Assembly: GCF_010730745.1 (NCBI RefSeq)
Contig: NZ_AP022615.1
Coordinates: 1-64,000, forward strand
Reading direction: 5' to 3'
DNA from: Mycobacterium heidelbergense
GTDB taxonomy: Bacteria > Actinomycetota > Actinomycetes > Mycobacteriales > Mycobacteriaceae
Length of the DNA: 64,000 nucleotides
Shown here piece after piece: positions 1 through 11,616 of this stretch. The translations under genes and the position numbers were made by a program. The notes under the pieces were generated by a model. The model was given only the letters and a program-made list of their open reading frames with translations, ran no database searches and was not told where the DNA came from. How positions within the stretch are numbered: the stretch's first letter is position 1; each line of letters starts with the position of its first letter.

Positions 1-564
1 GGCGTCCTGGCTGGCCTTCGCGTCGGCGGCGGCCTTGTCGGCCTTCTGCTTGGCCAGCCGCCGCCGACTCCTTTGTTCACCTGCTCGGTGCGGGCCCGCT
101 GCAGCTTGTCCATCACCGCCTGGGAGCTGGCGGTCAGGGTCCGGGCGGCGGTTTCGGTGGCGATGATGTCTTCGGGCTGGTCGCCATCAGGTAGCTGCCC
201 GACGGGCCGTTCATATAGGTGGCGGCCGCGAACGTGTCGAAGTCGCTGGGCCGCGGCGATCGCCGCGTCGGAGTCCTTGACCGCCTGCCGGCTGGACTCG
301 AGGTCGTGTTCGGCGGCCGCGCGTTGTCCCGGCGGTCTCCCGTCGACGAGCGCCTTGTTGACGCTTTCCTGTTCGGTCTGGATCTGGGCGCTCAGGTCCT
401 CCAGGCGCTGGTTGGCCTTTGGCGATCAGCGCGCGGCCAGGCTATCGGCGGCGGGGTCGGCGCCCGCCATACCGGGGTGCACGCCAGCATGGCCACGCTC
501 ACGACCGACGGAATGACCAGCCAGCCCGGCGGCCGGTCGCGGCAGGTTCTGCGGGTGCGTCTCA
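1..564 (-). CDS. ripA: RipA peptidoglycan endopeptidase, N-terminal part (frameshifted, cut by window edge)
   Basis: The gene starts at the ATG ending at 564 and runs off the window at base 1. The N-terminus MRRTRR and the following hydrophobic stretch (SVVSVAMLACTP) are a Sec signal peptide. The last in-window codons give KQKADKAAADAKASQDA, the coiled-coil of M. tuberculosis RipA (Rv1477). The catalytic NlpC/P60 domain lies outside the window. RipA is a secreted endopeptidase that cuts peptidoglycan stem peptides at the septum and is needed for daughter-cell separation. The reading frame is broken at least three times, near 479 (one base missing) and near 425-433 (extra bases), and again further on. 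These are presumably sequence errors because the flanking residues match the family in alternate frames. A candidate MtrA box lies upstream at 722-738. Confidence 0.85.
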
Positions 565-721
565 TTCGACTCAGGTCTCCTACGGCTCAACGCGGGCGGC
601 CGGCACCGGGCACGGAATTCTCTGAAGGCGCCATAAACAACACGAGCATCATTTGCACCGTACGTCACAGGGGACGCCGGGGAAACGCTCGTCACAAACT
701 GCACTCTGGACGTGCGTTTAA

Positions 722-738
722 TGTGACCGAACGGTGAC
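722..738 (-). promoter_or_regulatory. Candidate MtrA response-regulator box upstream of ripA
   Basis: Read on the minus strand the site is GTCACC-N5-GTCACA, a direct repeat of two hexamers spaced by five bases. This is the layout reported for actinobacterial MtrA sites. It lies about 160 bases upstream of the ripA start, and ripA is a known MtrA target in mycobacteria. The match was found by eye and no promoter element was mapped. Confidence 0.45.
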
Positions 739-806
739 CTAGGGTGTTTGCCATGCATGGCCCACCAAGGCTCGCCCGGCGGGCGGGCTAGGCCGGATGT
801 GCGTGC

Positions 807-1340
807 TTAGGCGCCGTCGCCCGGCGCTTCGGCGGTCGGCTCGGCGGCGTCTGCCGATGTTGCTGTACGCCGGCCGCGCAGCTGGAATCGGTGCCGACGG
901 CGGCCGCGAGCACGCCGATCAGCAGGACGAGGGTCAGGCCGGTCCAGGGAAACTCGGGGCCCTCCAGCTCGTGCAGGAAATGCTGCGCCGACACCACCGG
1001 GTTGCCCGTCTTGGCGATGTCCTCGCCGGCCTCGAGCGTGACCCGCGGGAATTGCGTGCTGTAGCTGCCGACGTAATTCGGGCTGAGGGTCAGGACCGTG
1101 GCGTCGTGGTAGTCGGCGCCGACCACGGTGGAGATGTCGCGCAGGGGCGTGTCGTTCGGGGGGTTGTGATCCAGCAGCACGATCTTGAGGTTGATGCCCT
1201 TGGCGTGCGCCTCGTTGACGATGTCGAGCAGCCCGGCGCGCGGCCGGCGGCGCGCTGACCCCGTCGGCGGCGACCTGAGCCTTGACCGCGGTCATGTCGA
1301 CGTCCTGGGGGATGTAGAGCGGCAGGACTTGCCCGGTCAT
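807..1340 (-). CDS. Rv1476-like membrane protein (DUF6676 type), frameshifted
   Basis: The start codon is the ATG ending at 1340 (MTGQVLPLYIP) and the stop is TAA at 807-809. The protein is read in one frame at both ends and in a second frame in the middle, so at least two indels are present (near 1240 and near 890). The middle segment contains LDHNPPNDTPLRD, PNYVGSYSTQFPRV and a C-terminal membrane helix (LTLVLLIGVLAAAVG). This matches the Rv1476 family, conserved beside ripA in mycobacteria. The function is unknown, and the neighbourhood suggests a cell-envelope role. The reconstructed length is about 177 residues, close to the family length as I recall it. Confidence 0.75.
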   Translation of the reverse strand: MTGQVLPLYIPQDVDMTAVKAQVAADGVSAPPAARRAARHRQRGARQGHQPQDRAAGSQPPERHAPARHLHRGRRRLPRRHGPDPQPELRRQLQHAIPAGHARGRRGHRQDGQPGGVGAAFPARAGGPRVSLDRPDPRPADRRARGRRRHRFQLRGRRTATSADAAEPTAEAPGDGA

Positions 1341-1359
1341 CGCGTCCCTCCTGCTATGG

Positions 1360-1377
1360 CGTCACGCTGGCGTGACG
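1360..1377. repeat. Palindromic repeat CGTCACG-N4-CGTGACG
   Basis: A perfect 7-bp inverted repeat with a 4-base loop lies between the divergent Rv1476-like gene and acn. Fourteen bases of it (ACGCTGGCGTGACG) recur exactly at 37441-37454 in the pgl downstream hairpin. It may be a dispersed palindromic element. Confidence 0.6.
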
Positions 1378-1446
1378 TTCGGCGACGACGGTCACTCTAG
1401 TGCGACGCTCGGCGCGGGGCTGAAAACTGGGGGTGCCGTCGTAATA

Positions 1447-1462
1447 CAGGACAAGCGTACTG
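1447..1462 (+). promoter_or_regulatory. AcnR operator in the acn promoter region
   Basis: The sequence CAGGACAAGCGTACTG fits every position of the AcnR consensus CAGNACnnncGTACTG described for the Corynebacterium glutamicum acn promoter. It lies 85 bases before the acn start. The acnR gene itself is the next gene after acn, so autoregulated repression of acn-acnR is the natural reading. Confidence 0.75.
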
Positions 1463-1547
1463 TTAAAGTGACTATGGCATTCGAAGGCAGTCGAAGCACC
1501 GCCGACACGGCCCGTCGGCGGCAGAACTCAAATCCTTGGGAGTTGAA

Positions 1548-4356
<2,809 letters not shown>

Positions 4357-4370
4357 TCGCGGGCTAACCC

Positions 4371-4934
4371 GTGCCCAAGGTCAGCGAGGACCATCTCGCG
4401 GCTCGCCGCCGCCAGATCCTCGACGGCGCCCGCCGCTGCTTCGCCGAATACGGCTACGACAAGGCCACGGTGCGCCGGCTGGAACAGACGATCGGGATGT
4501 CGCGCGGCGCGATCTTCCACCACTTCCGGGACAAGGACGCGCTGTTTTTCGCGCTGGCGCACGAGGACGCCGAGCGGATGGCCGACGTGGCGTCCCGCGA
4601 GGGCCTCATCCAGGTGATGCGCGACATGCTCGCCGCGCCCGACCAGTTCGACTGGCTGGCCACCAGGTTGGAGATCGCGCGCAAGCTGCGCAACGACCCC
4701 GTCTTCAGCCGCGGCTGGGCGGAGCGTTCCGCGGAGCTGGCGGCGGCGACCACCGATCGGCTGCGCCGCCAGAAGGAGGCGCACCGGGTGCGCGACGACG
4801 TCCCCGGCGACGTGTTGCAGTGCTACCTGGAGCTGATACTCGACGGCCTGGTGGCGCGGCTGGCGTCCGGCGAGGATCCGCGGCGGCTGTCCGCCGTGCT
4901 CGACCTGGTGGAAGAGTCGGTGCGCCGCAGTTGA
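4371..4934 (+). CDS. acnR: TetR-family repressor of aconitase AcnR
   Basis: The protein has 187 residues and starts at GTG 4371, 14 bases after the acn stop, so it is probably co-transcribed with acn. An N-terminal TetR helix-turn-helix covers about residues 12-58, with recognition region TIGMSRGAIFHHF. The rest is an all-helical ligand domain. It matches Rv1474c and corynebacterial AcnR, which represses acn and responds to citrate and metal. The operator found at 1447-1462 supports the assignment. The frame is intact in a region where most neighbours are broken. Confidence 0.9.
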   Translation: MPKVSEDHLAARRRQILDGARRCFAEYGYDKATVRRLEQTIGMSRGAIFHHFRDKDALFFALAHEDAERMADVASREGLIQVMRDMLAAPDQFDWLATRLEIARKLRNDPVFSRGWAERSAELAAATTDRLRRQKEAHRVRDDVPGDVLQCYLELILDGLVARLASGEDPRRLSAVLDLVEESVRRS

Positions 4935-4935
4935 T

Positions 4936-5148
4936 TTACGCCGGCGCGGCCTCGCGCCGGCGGTGGTTGGGGCCGCCGCGGCCGCGCAGGGTGGTACCCG
5001 ACTCGAGCAGCATGCTGTGGACAGATCCGTACGACCTGCCGGTGGTGGCAACCAGATTGCGGATGCTGGCACCGCCCTCGTACGCGTTGCGTAACTCGTG
5101 CAGCAACTGGTCGCGCGTCTTCTTCGGCTTTCTCACTGTCTTTTTCAA
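4936..5148 (-). CDS. Small helix-turn-helix protein, Rv1473A-like
   Basis: This is a protein of about 70 residues beginning LKKTVRKPKKTRDQLLHEL. The core YEGGASIRNLVATTGRSYGSVHSML looks like a helix-turn-helix, and a conserved basic tail GTTLRGRGGPNH follows. It corresponds to Rv1473A, annotated as a putative transcriptional regulator. A TTG start at 5148 preceded by GGAGCGGA is chosen, and a GTG at 5136 is the alternative. Its stop abuts the acnR stop tail to tail. The target is unknown. Confidence 0.75.
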   Translation of the reverse strand: MKKTVRKPKKTRDQLLHELRNAYEGGASIRNLVATTGRSYGSVHSMLLESGTTLRGRGGPNHRRREAAPA

Positions 5149-5239
5149 GGTCCGCTCCACGCTTGAACTCGATCCCAAGCACATAGAGTAAGAACACCGG
5201 CGTCGATCGCGGGCCGATTTGGCCGAAATCGCCAGCGAT

Positions 5240-6865
<1,626 letters not shown>

Positions 6866-6883
6866 ATTCGCTCTCCTCGCGAG

Positions 6884-7691
6884 TTACTTGTCGTCGGTGA
6901 AGACCGCCGGCCGGCGCTCCGCGCGCGCGGCAACCGCTTCCTCGAAGTTGGCGGTGAGCAGGCGGACGAAAAGCTGTCCCAAGCCCTCGGCTTGCATGTG
7001 CCCCTCCAGGCTACCGGCGTCCAGCCCGCTCCACAGTGTGCGCTTGGTCAACTCGATCCCCGGCCGCGAGAACGCCGCCATCCGCGCGGCGATCGCGTAG
7101 CAGGTGTCCAGCAGCTGCTCCTCGGGCACCTGGCACGACACCAGGCCGATGCGCTCGGCCTCCTCGGCGGTGACGTCGCGGCCGGTCAGCATGATCTCGA
7201 ACGCGCGCGACGACCCGATTGCCCGGGGCAACAGGTAGCTCAGCCCGAGTTCGCTGGCGGTCAGCCCGTTGTTGATGCCGGCGGCCCGGAAGTAGGCGCC
7301 GGTCGAGGCCACCCGGATGTCGGCGGCCAGCGCCAGGCACAGCCCGCCGCCGATGGCCGGACCGTTGACCGCGGCGATCACCGGCTGGTGCAGCCGGCGC
7401 AGCGCCAGAATCACGTCGTCGAGCACTTCCATGGAGCGCAGCGCGAAGGTCGGGCGGGTCAGCCCGTCGATGGGGCACCTCGCCGGCGGACTTGTGATCG
7501 GCGCCCGAGGAGAACCCTCGGCCCGCCCCGGTCAGCACGACGACCCGCACCGAATTGTCGTAGGTGACCTTATCGAGGGCCTTTTTGAGCGGCACCATGA
7601 CGTCGAACGCCATGGAGTTCATCCGCTCGGGCCGATTGAGGGTTATCAGCGCGACGCCGGGCCGCGGTTGCTCTACCAGTACCAGACTCAC
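6884..7691 (-). CDS. echA12: Enoyl-CoA hydratase/isomerase EchA12 (one frameshift)
   Basis: The start GTG ending at 7691 gives MSLVLVEQPRPGVALITLNRPERMNS. Crotonase features are present: the CoA/oxyanion segment TGAGRGFSSGADHKS, then NGPAIGGGLCLALAADIRVA. The C-terminal part ends AERRPAVFTDDK. It closely matches Rv1472. One base is missing near 7474 (after EVPH), which splits the frame and is presumably an error. The enzyme would hydrate or isomerise enoyl-CoA in fatty acid degradation, and its exact substrate is unknown. The start is 16 residues shorter than the M. tuberculosis annotation. Confidence 0.88.
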
Positions 7692-8061
7692 CCGTGAAAG
7701 GTAACGTGTGCCCGACGGCGCGACGCGCCGTGGCCGACCTGGCCCGTGCCGCTGGGCCGCCCGGCCGCGAGTCGCCGCTTTCGCGGGCCGACCCGCGGAA
7801 CTGAAAGTTGCCATTCGCGCTGATCGGCTTGGTTCGGTCTGCTATCTTCTAGCCACCATTGGGCACGTAACAGGTGCGACCCGATGGCAAGTCTTGGTTG
7901 GCTGCGCAAGAGGGATCAGCGAGGGCTCTGCGGCGGAACGCGCTGTACCGCGACAGGCTCCGACCGCGGAGGTAAGTGCGACATTGGCAAAGGCACGGTA
8001 GAGCTCTCCCGAGTTCTATGAGTCCCCTGTGCGTAAGCGATGAGGCAAATAGGGAGGGAAT
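7692..8061. promoter_or_regulatory. Intergenic region of 370 bp between divergent echA12 and the papA-like gene
   Basis: This region is less GC-rich than its surroundings. It must hold both divergent promoters. A TATCTT hexamer at 7843-7848 could be a -10 element for the plus-strand gene. A strong ribosome site (AGGGAGGGA) lies just before the GTG at 8062. No other gene or repeat is visible. Confidence 0.35.
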
Positions 8062-9506
8062 GTGTTCGTCCCAGGAGAAGAGGCGTTCGGGGCCATCGAC
8101 GACTGGGCGCCGGGTCCGGGGTCGGTCATGTTTTGGCAGCCCTCGCCCGCCTCGCTGGCCAAAGTGCGCCAGGCCCCGGTAAGCGCCGTGCCGGCGAGCC
8201 ATCAGCAGGCCCGGCACCTGCGCAATTTTTGTGACCACCTGAGCCGTGGGGCCGACATGTCGCGGCTTTGCATCGGCAGCTGGGACATGCCCGGCCACTG
8301 CGACATCCGGGTCCTGACGTACGTGATCAACGCGCATCTGCGCCGGCACGACACGTATCACAGCTGGTTCGAGTTCACCGATGCCGACGAGATCCTCCGG
8401 CACACGATTCAAGATCCCGCCGACATTCGGTGCGTCCCGGTTAAGCATGGCGAAATGACGCCGGCGGCCTGGCGCGAGCAGGTGTTGGCCACGCCGAGTC
8501 CCCTGCAGTGGGATTGCTTCCGTTTCGCCGTGATCCAGCGAGCGGACAACTTCACCTTTTGTTTCATGATCGACCATCTCTACATCGACGCCCAGTTCAT
8601 TGGCGCGATCGGCGGCGAGTTCTACCTGATGTACAACGCCTTGCTGGCAGGCGGAGCGCCCATCTCGCTCCCGCCGCGGGCAGCTACGCGGAATATTGCG
8701 TCCGGCAACATCGGCACACGTCCGCCCTGACCCTGGACTCCCCGTCGATACGCGCGTGGATCGACTTCTTCGAGAAAAACGACGGAACGCTCCCCGAGTG
8801 CCCGGTGTCGCTCGGCGACGGATCGGGCTCCTGCGACTTGATGTTCGTGCAGGTGATGGACGAGCGGCAGACGGCCGAATTCGAGTCCGCGTGCCTGGCC
8901 GGGGGCGCCCGTTTCAGCGGCGGCGTGTTCGCGTGCGCCGCCCTCGCACAATACGAGTTGACCGGCGCCGAAACGTATTACGGGCTCGTCGCGCGCGATC
9001 TCCGCGACGAACCCGAGGACTTCACGACGATCGGCTGGTTCACCGGCTTTGTCCCGATCACCATTCCCGTCAACCCGTCGTCTTTCGGCGACACCGCCCG
9101 CGCGGCGCAGGAGTCGTTCGATTCGGGTAAAGACCTGGCGGACATCCCGTTCAATCGCGTCCTGGAACTGGCGCCGTGGCTGGGGATGCCGCAGGGGCGT
9201 GTTCCCCTGCTCTTTCACCTCGACGCCAGCAGCCCGCCCCTCTCCACGATCGTCAAGTCCAACTGGAACGGGTCGAATTTAAAGATCTACCACGACGGCA
9301 GGGTTCCGGCCCGATTCGACTTACGGGTGAATCGGTACGAGAAGGAGACGCACGTCATCGTCTTCTATCCGAACAATCCGATCGCCCGCGAATCGGTCAG
9401 CCGGTATATCGCGACGCTGAAATCCCTCTTCGTCCAGGTCGCCGAGGGCCGTGGCGTGGCGGCACCGGTGCGCGAGGCCGCCCAGTTGCAACGGCAACTG
9501 GTCTGA
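8062..9506 (+). CDS. PapA-type condensation-domain acyltransferase (one frameshift)
   Basis: The GTG start at 8062 follows AGGGAGGGA. The reconstructed protein is about 481 residues, within the size of mycobacterial polyketide-associated (Pap) acyltransferases. The active-site motif is DHLYID at residues 171-176, keeping the catalytic His172 and Asp176 of HHxxxD but with Asp replacing the first His. The C-terminal half (YGLVARDLRDEPEDF, FDLRVNRYE) is typical of the PapA1/A2 group. Pap enzymes esterify trehalose, diols or glycolipids with fatty or polyketide acyl groups. The frame shifts near 8679 where one G is missing. It is not at this locus in M. tuberculosis. With the GAP-like and methyltransferase genes it suggests a cell-envelope lipid pathway, and the substrate is unknown. 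Confidence 0.82.
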
Positions 9507-9856
9507 TCAGGCCTGCTCGGCCTGGGCCGCCTCGACGTCGAACGCCTTGACCTGCTGCACCAAGTCCTCCAGGGCCGCGGGCGGCAGGGCACCGGCCTGG
9601 TTGAACAGCAGCTTGCCCTTCTTGAAGGCCATCAACGTGGGGATGGACCGGATCTGGGCGGCGGCCGCCAGCTGCGGCTCGGCTTCGGTGTCCACCTTGG
9701 CGTGCACGACGTCGGGTGCTTCTCCGACGAGGCATGGAAGGTCGGTGCGAACTGACGGCAAGGTCCGCACCAGGAGGCCCAGAAGTCGACGAGGACGATG
9801 TCGTTGCCCTCGATGGTTTCGTTGAACTGATCGGTGGTGAGATCGCGTGTTGTCAC
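9507..9856 (-). CDS. trxA: Thioredoxin TrxA (one frameshift)
   Basis: The ATG ending at 9856 begins MTTRDLTTDQFNETI. The redox motif WCGPC is at residues 29-33, followed by the cis-proline segment IRSIPTLMAF. It matches Rv1470, about 116 residues. A single missing base near 9712, after SSEKHP, breaks the frame and is presumably an error. Its stop is directly next to the stop of the papA-like gene (TGA then TCA). It sits between papA-like and GAP-like genes on the opposite strand, so the accessory lipid genes have been placed around it. The trxB1 neighbour of M. tuberculosis is absent. Confidence 0.9.
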
Positions 9857-9924
9857 AACCGCCGCAACGTCGGGGACCGCCGCGATGTTCCCGGGGGTTC
9901 GCGGATTCTTCCTAGCCGTGGTGG

Positions 9925-10612
9925 ATGCTCGTGAGGCCCCTCCTGCTGCCGCTCGCCGGTTTGGCGTTTCTCGATTCCCTCAAGCTCCTCAATGTGGGAA
10001 TAGTCTTGGCGGTGATCTACAACGGCCGGCTGACCCGGCGATCGCCGGTTCCCGGCTCCCTGAGCTTCATCGCGGGCGTGTTTGCGATCACGGCCGTCTT
10101 CGGGATCCTCGCGGTGCTTGGTCTGAACGTCCTGGCCGGTGTCGTCGACGTCAGGATCACGCCGGCGATCCGATATCGGGGCGGCCTGCTGGTGGGGCAG
10201 CGCTGATCGGTCTCGCCTGCCTCCCGTCGACCGCCCGAACGTCCGCGCCGGGTTGGGCGTTGGCCGCGACGCGGCAACGGGCATGGCTGCTCGGCTTCGT
10301 CGGAGCGGCAGTGGGTTTGGCGCAGGCTCCGACGGCGGTCCCCACCTCACCGGCCTGGCGATGCTCTCCGCGCTGAATCCCCGGCCGCCGATCTGGCCGT
10401 TGATCGTCCTCGGCTACTGCGCGGTGGCGCTATCGCCGCCGACGCTGATCCTCGCCCTGTCGACCCGACGAACTGTCCGAGCCAACCGCATACAGCGATG
10501 GCTCGTGCGCGTTCTGACCCGCTGCGGTCCGGCGACGCTGCGGATCGTTCTTTTCGTCGTCGGCGTCGGGCTGGTCGTCGACGCCCTTGCCCACCACGGC
10601 GCGCTGTGGTGA
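9925..10612 (+). CDS. GAP/SAP-family membrane protein (two frameshifts)
   Basis: The ATG at 9925 begins MLVRPLLLPLAGLAFLDS. The translated segments, joined across breaks near 10200 and 10350, give a protein of about 230 residues with around six hydrophobic helices and the segment GLAQAPTAVP. This resembles Gap of glycopeptidolipid loci and Sap (sulfolipid-addressing protein), small integral membrane proteins needed to move acylated glycolipids to the cell surface. Such genes normally sit beside papA and mmpL genes, but no mmpL is present here. The frameshifts are likely sequence errors. The transported lipid is unknown. Confidence 0.72.
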
Positions 10613-10686
10613 CGCGGCCTCAAAACCGCTCATGCTCCGGGCTTTTCGTTGGCCCGCGGCCCGGGTGATGGGGGCCGCTATACTTC

Positions 10687-11511
10687 GTGCCCGTGCCCAT
10701 CGCCGACCGCCTGCTTAAAAAGTATTGGTACCCGCTGGTATACAGCGCACCGGTCTCGCGGCTCGCGCAGCACGCGTGGTACCCGATATCAACGCGCCTG
10801 ATGGCACGCGACGAATTGGTGTTCATGAATTGGGCCTACGAGGAAGATCCGCCCATGGCCCTGCCGCTGGAGCCCGCCGACGAGCACAACCGGTTCTACA
10901 TCCAGCTCTACAGCCGCGTCGCGACGCAGGCCGACCTCACCGGTAAGCGGGTGCTGGAGGTCGGTTGCGGCCACGGCGGCGGAGCGTCGTACCTCGCGCG
11001 CACGTTGCGCCCGGCGTCCTATACGGGTCTGGACTTGAACTCGGCGGGCATCGACTTCTGCCGGAACAGACACAAGGTGCCCGGCCTCGAATTCGTGCAG
11101 GGCAACGCCGAGGACCTTCCCTTCGGCGCCGAATCCTTCGACGCGGTGATCAATGTCGAATCGTCACACCTCTATGCGCGGTTTCCGCGTTTCCTCGCCG
11201 AAGTCGCGCGCGTGCTGCGCCCGGGCGGCCATTTCCTGTACACGGATGTCCGCAAGCGCGACCTTGTCGCCGAGTGGGAGGCGGCGCTCGAGGAGGCCCC
11301 GCTTCGGCGCCTTTCGCAGCAGGCCATCGACGCGGAGGTCATGCGCGGGCTGGAGAAGACGCAGCGAATGATGGGTCTGGTCAGCCACCGCGCGCCACTC
11401 ATGCTGCGGGGCATTGCCCGGCGCATCGACCGCATGCAAACCTCGACGTTTTATCACGCGCTGCGCAGCGGGGACTATTCCTACCGGCTGTACTCGTTCG
11501 TCAAGGACTGA
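10687..11511 (+). CDS. Class I SAM methyltransferase, Rv2952-like (lipid O-methyltransferase)
   Basis: The protein has 274 residues starting at GTG 10687. The SAM-binding motif VLEVGCGHGGG lies near residues 91-101, followed by YTGLDLN and AEDLPF. The block FMNWAYEEDPPMALPLE and the motif VLRPGGHFLYTD match Rv2952, which methylates the phthiotriol of dimycocerosate lipids. The N-terminus (LLKKYWYPLVYSAP) is amphipathic and may lie at the membrane. The gene follows the GAP-like gene by 74 bases on the same strand. Together with the papA-like gene it suggests acylation, methylation and export of one envelope lipid. The frame is intact, and this is the first undamaged gene after the error-rich region apart from acnR and the Rv1473A-like gene. 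Confidence 0.85.
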   Translation: MPVPIADRLLKKYWYPLVYSAPVSRLAQHAWYPISTRLMARDELVFMNWAYEEDPPMALPLEPADEHNRFYIQLYSRVATQADLTGKRVLEVGCGHGGGASYLARTLRPASYTGLDLNSAGIDFCRNRHKVPGLEFVQGNAEDLPFGAESFDAVINVESSHLYARFPRFLAEVARVLRPGGHFLYTDVRKRDLVAEWEAALEEAPLRRLSQQAIDAEVMRGLEKTQRMMGLVSHRAPLMLRGIARRIDRMQTSTFYHALRSGDYSYRLYSFVKD

Positions 11512-11566
11512 GGCGCGCCGCCGGCCGTTTGGCCGCCCCACCCGAGGTTACGGTTGCGTACGTTTT

Positions 11567-11591
11567 CTCGCCTCCGACAGACTGAGGCGAG
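11567..11591. promoter_or_regulatory. Perfect 8-bp inverted repeat before fadE15
   Basis: CTCGCCTC, a 9-base spacer, and GAGGCGAG lie 26 bases before the fadE15 TTG start. No T-run follows, so an operator or leader hairpin is more likely than a terminator. The size and spacing would suit a dimeric regulator. Confidence 0.4.
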
Positions 11592-11616
11592 GGATCCGTC
11601 GGTGAAGGGAATCGCC

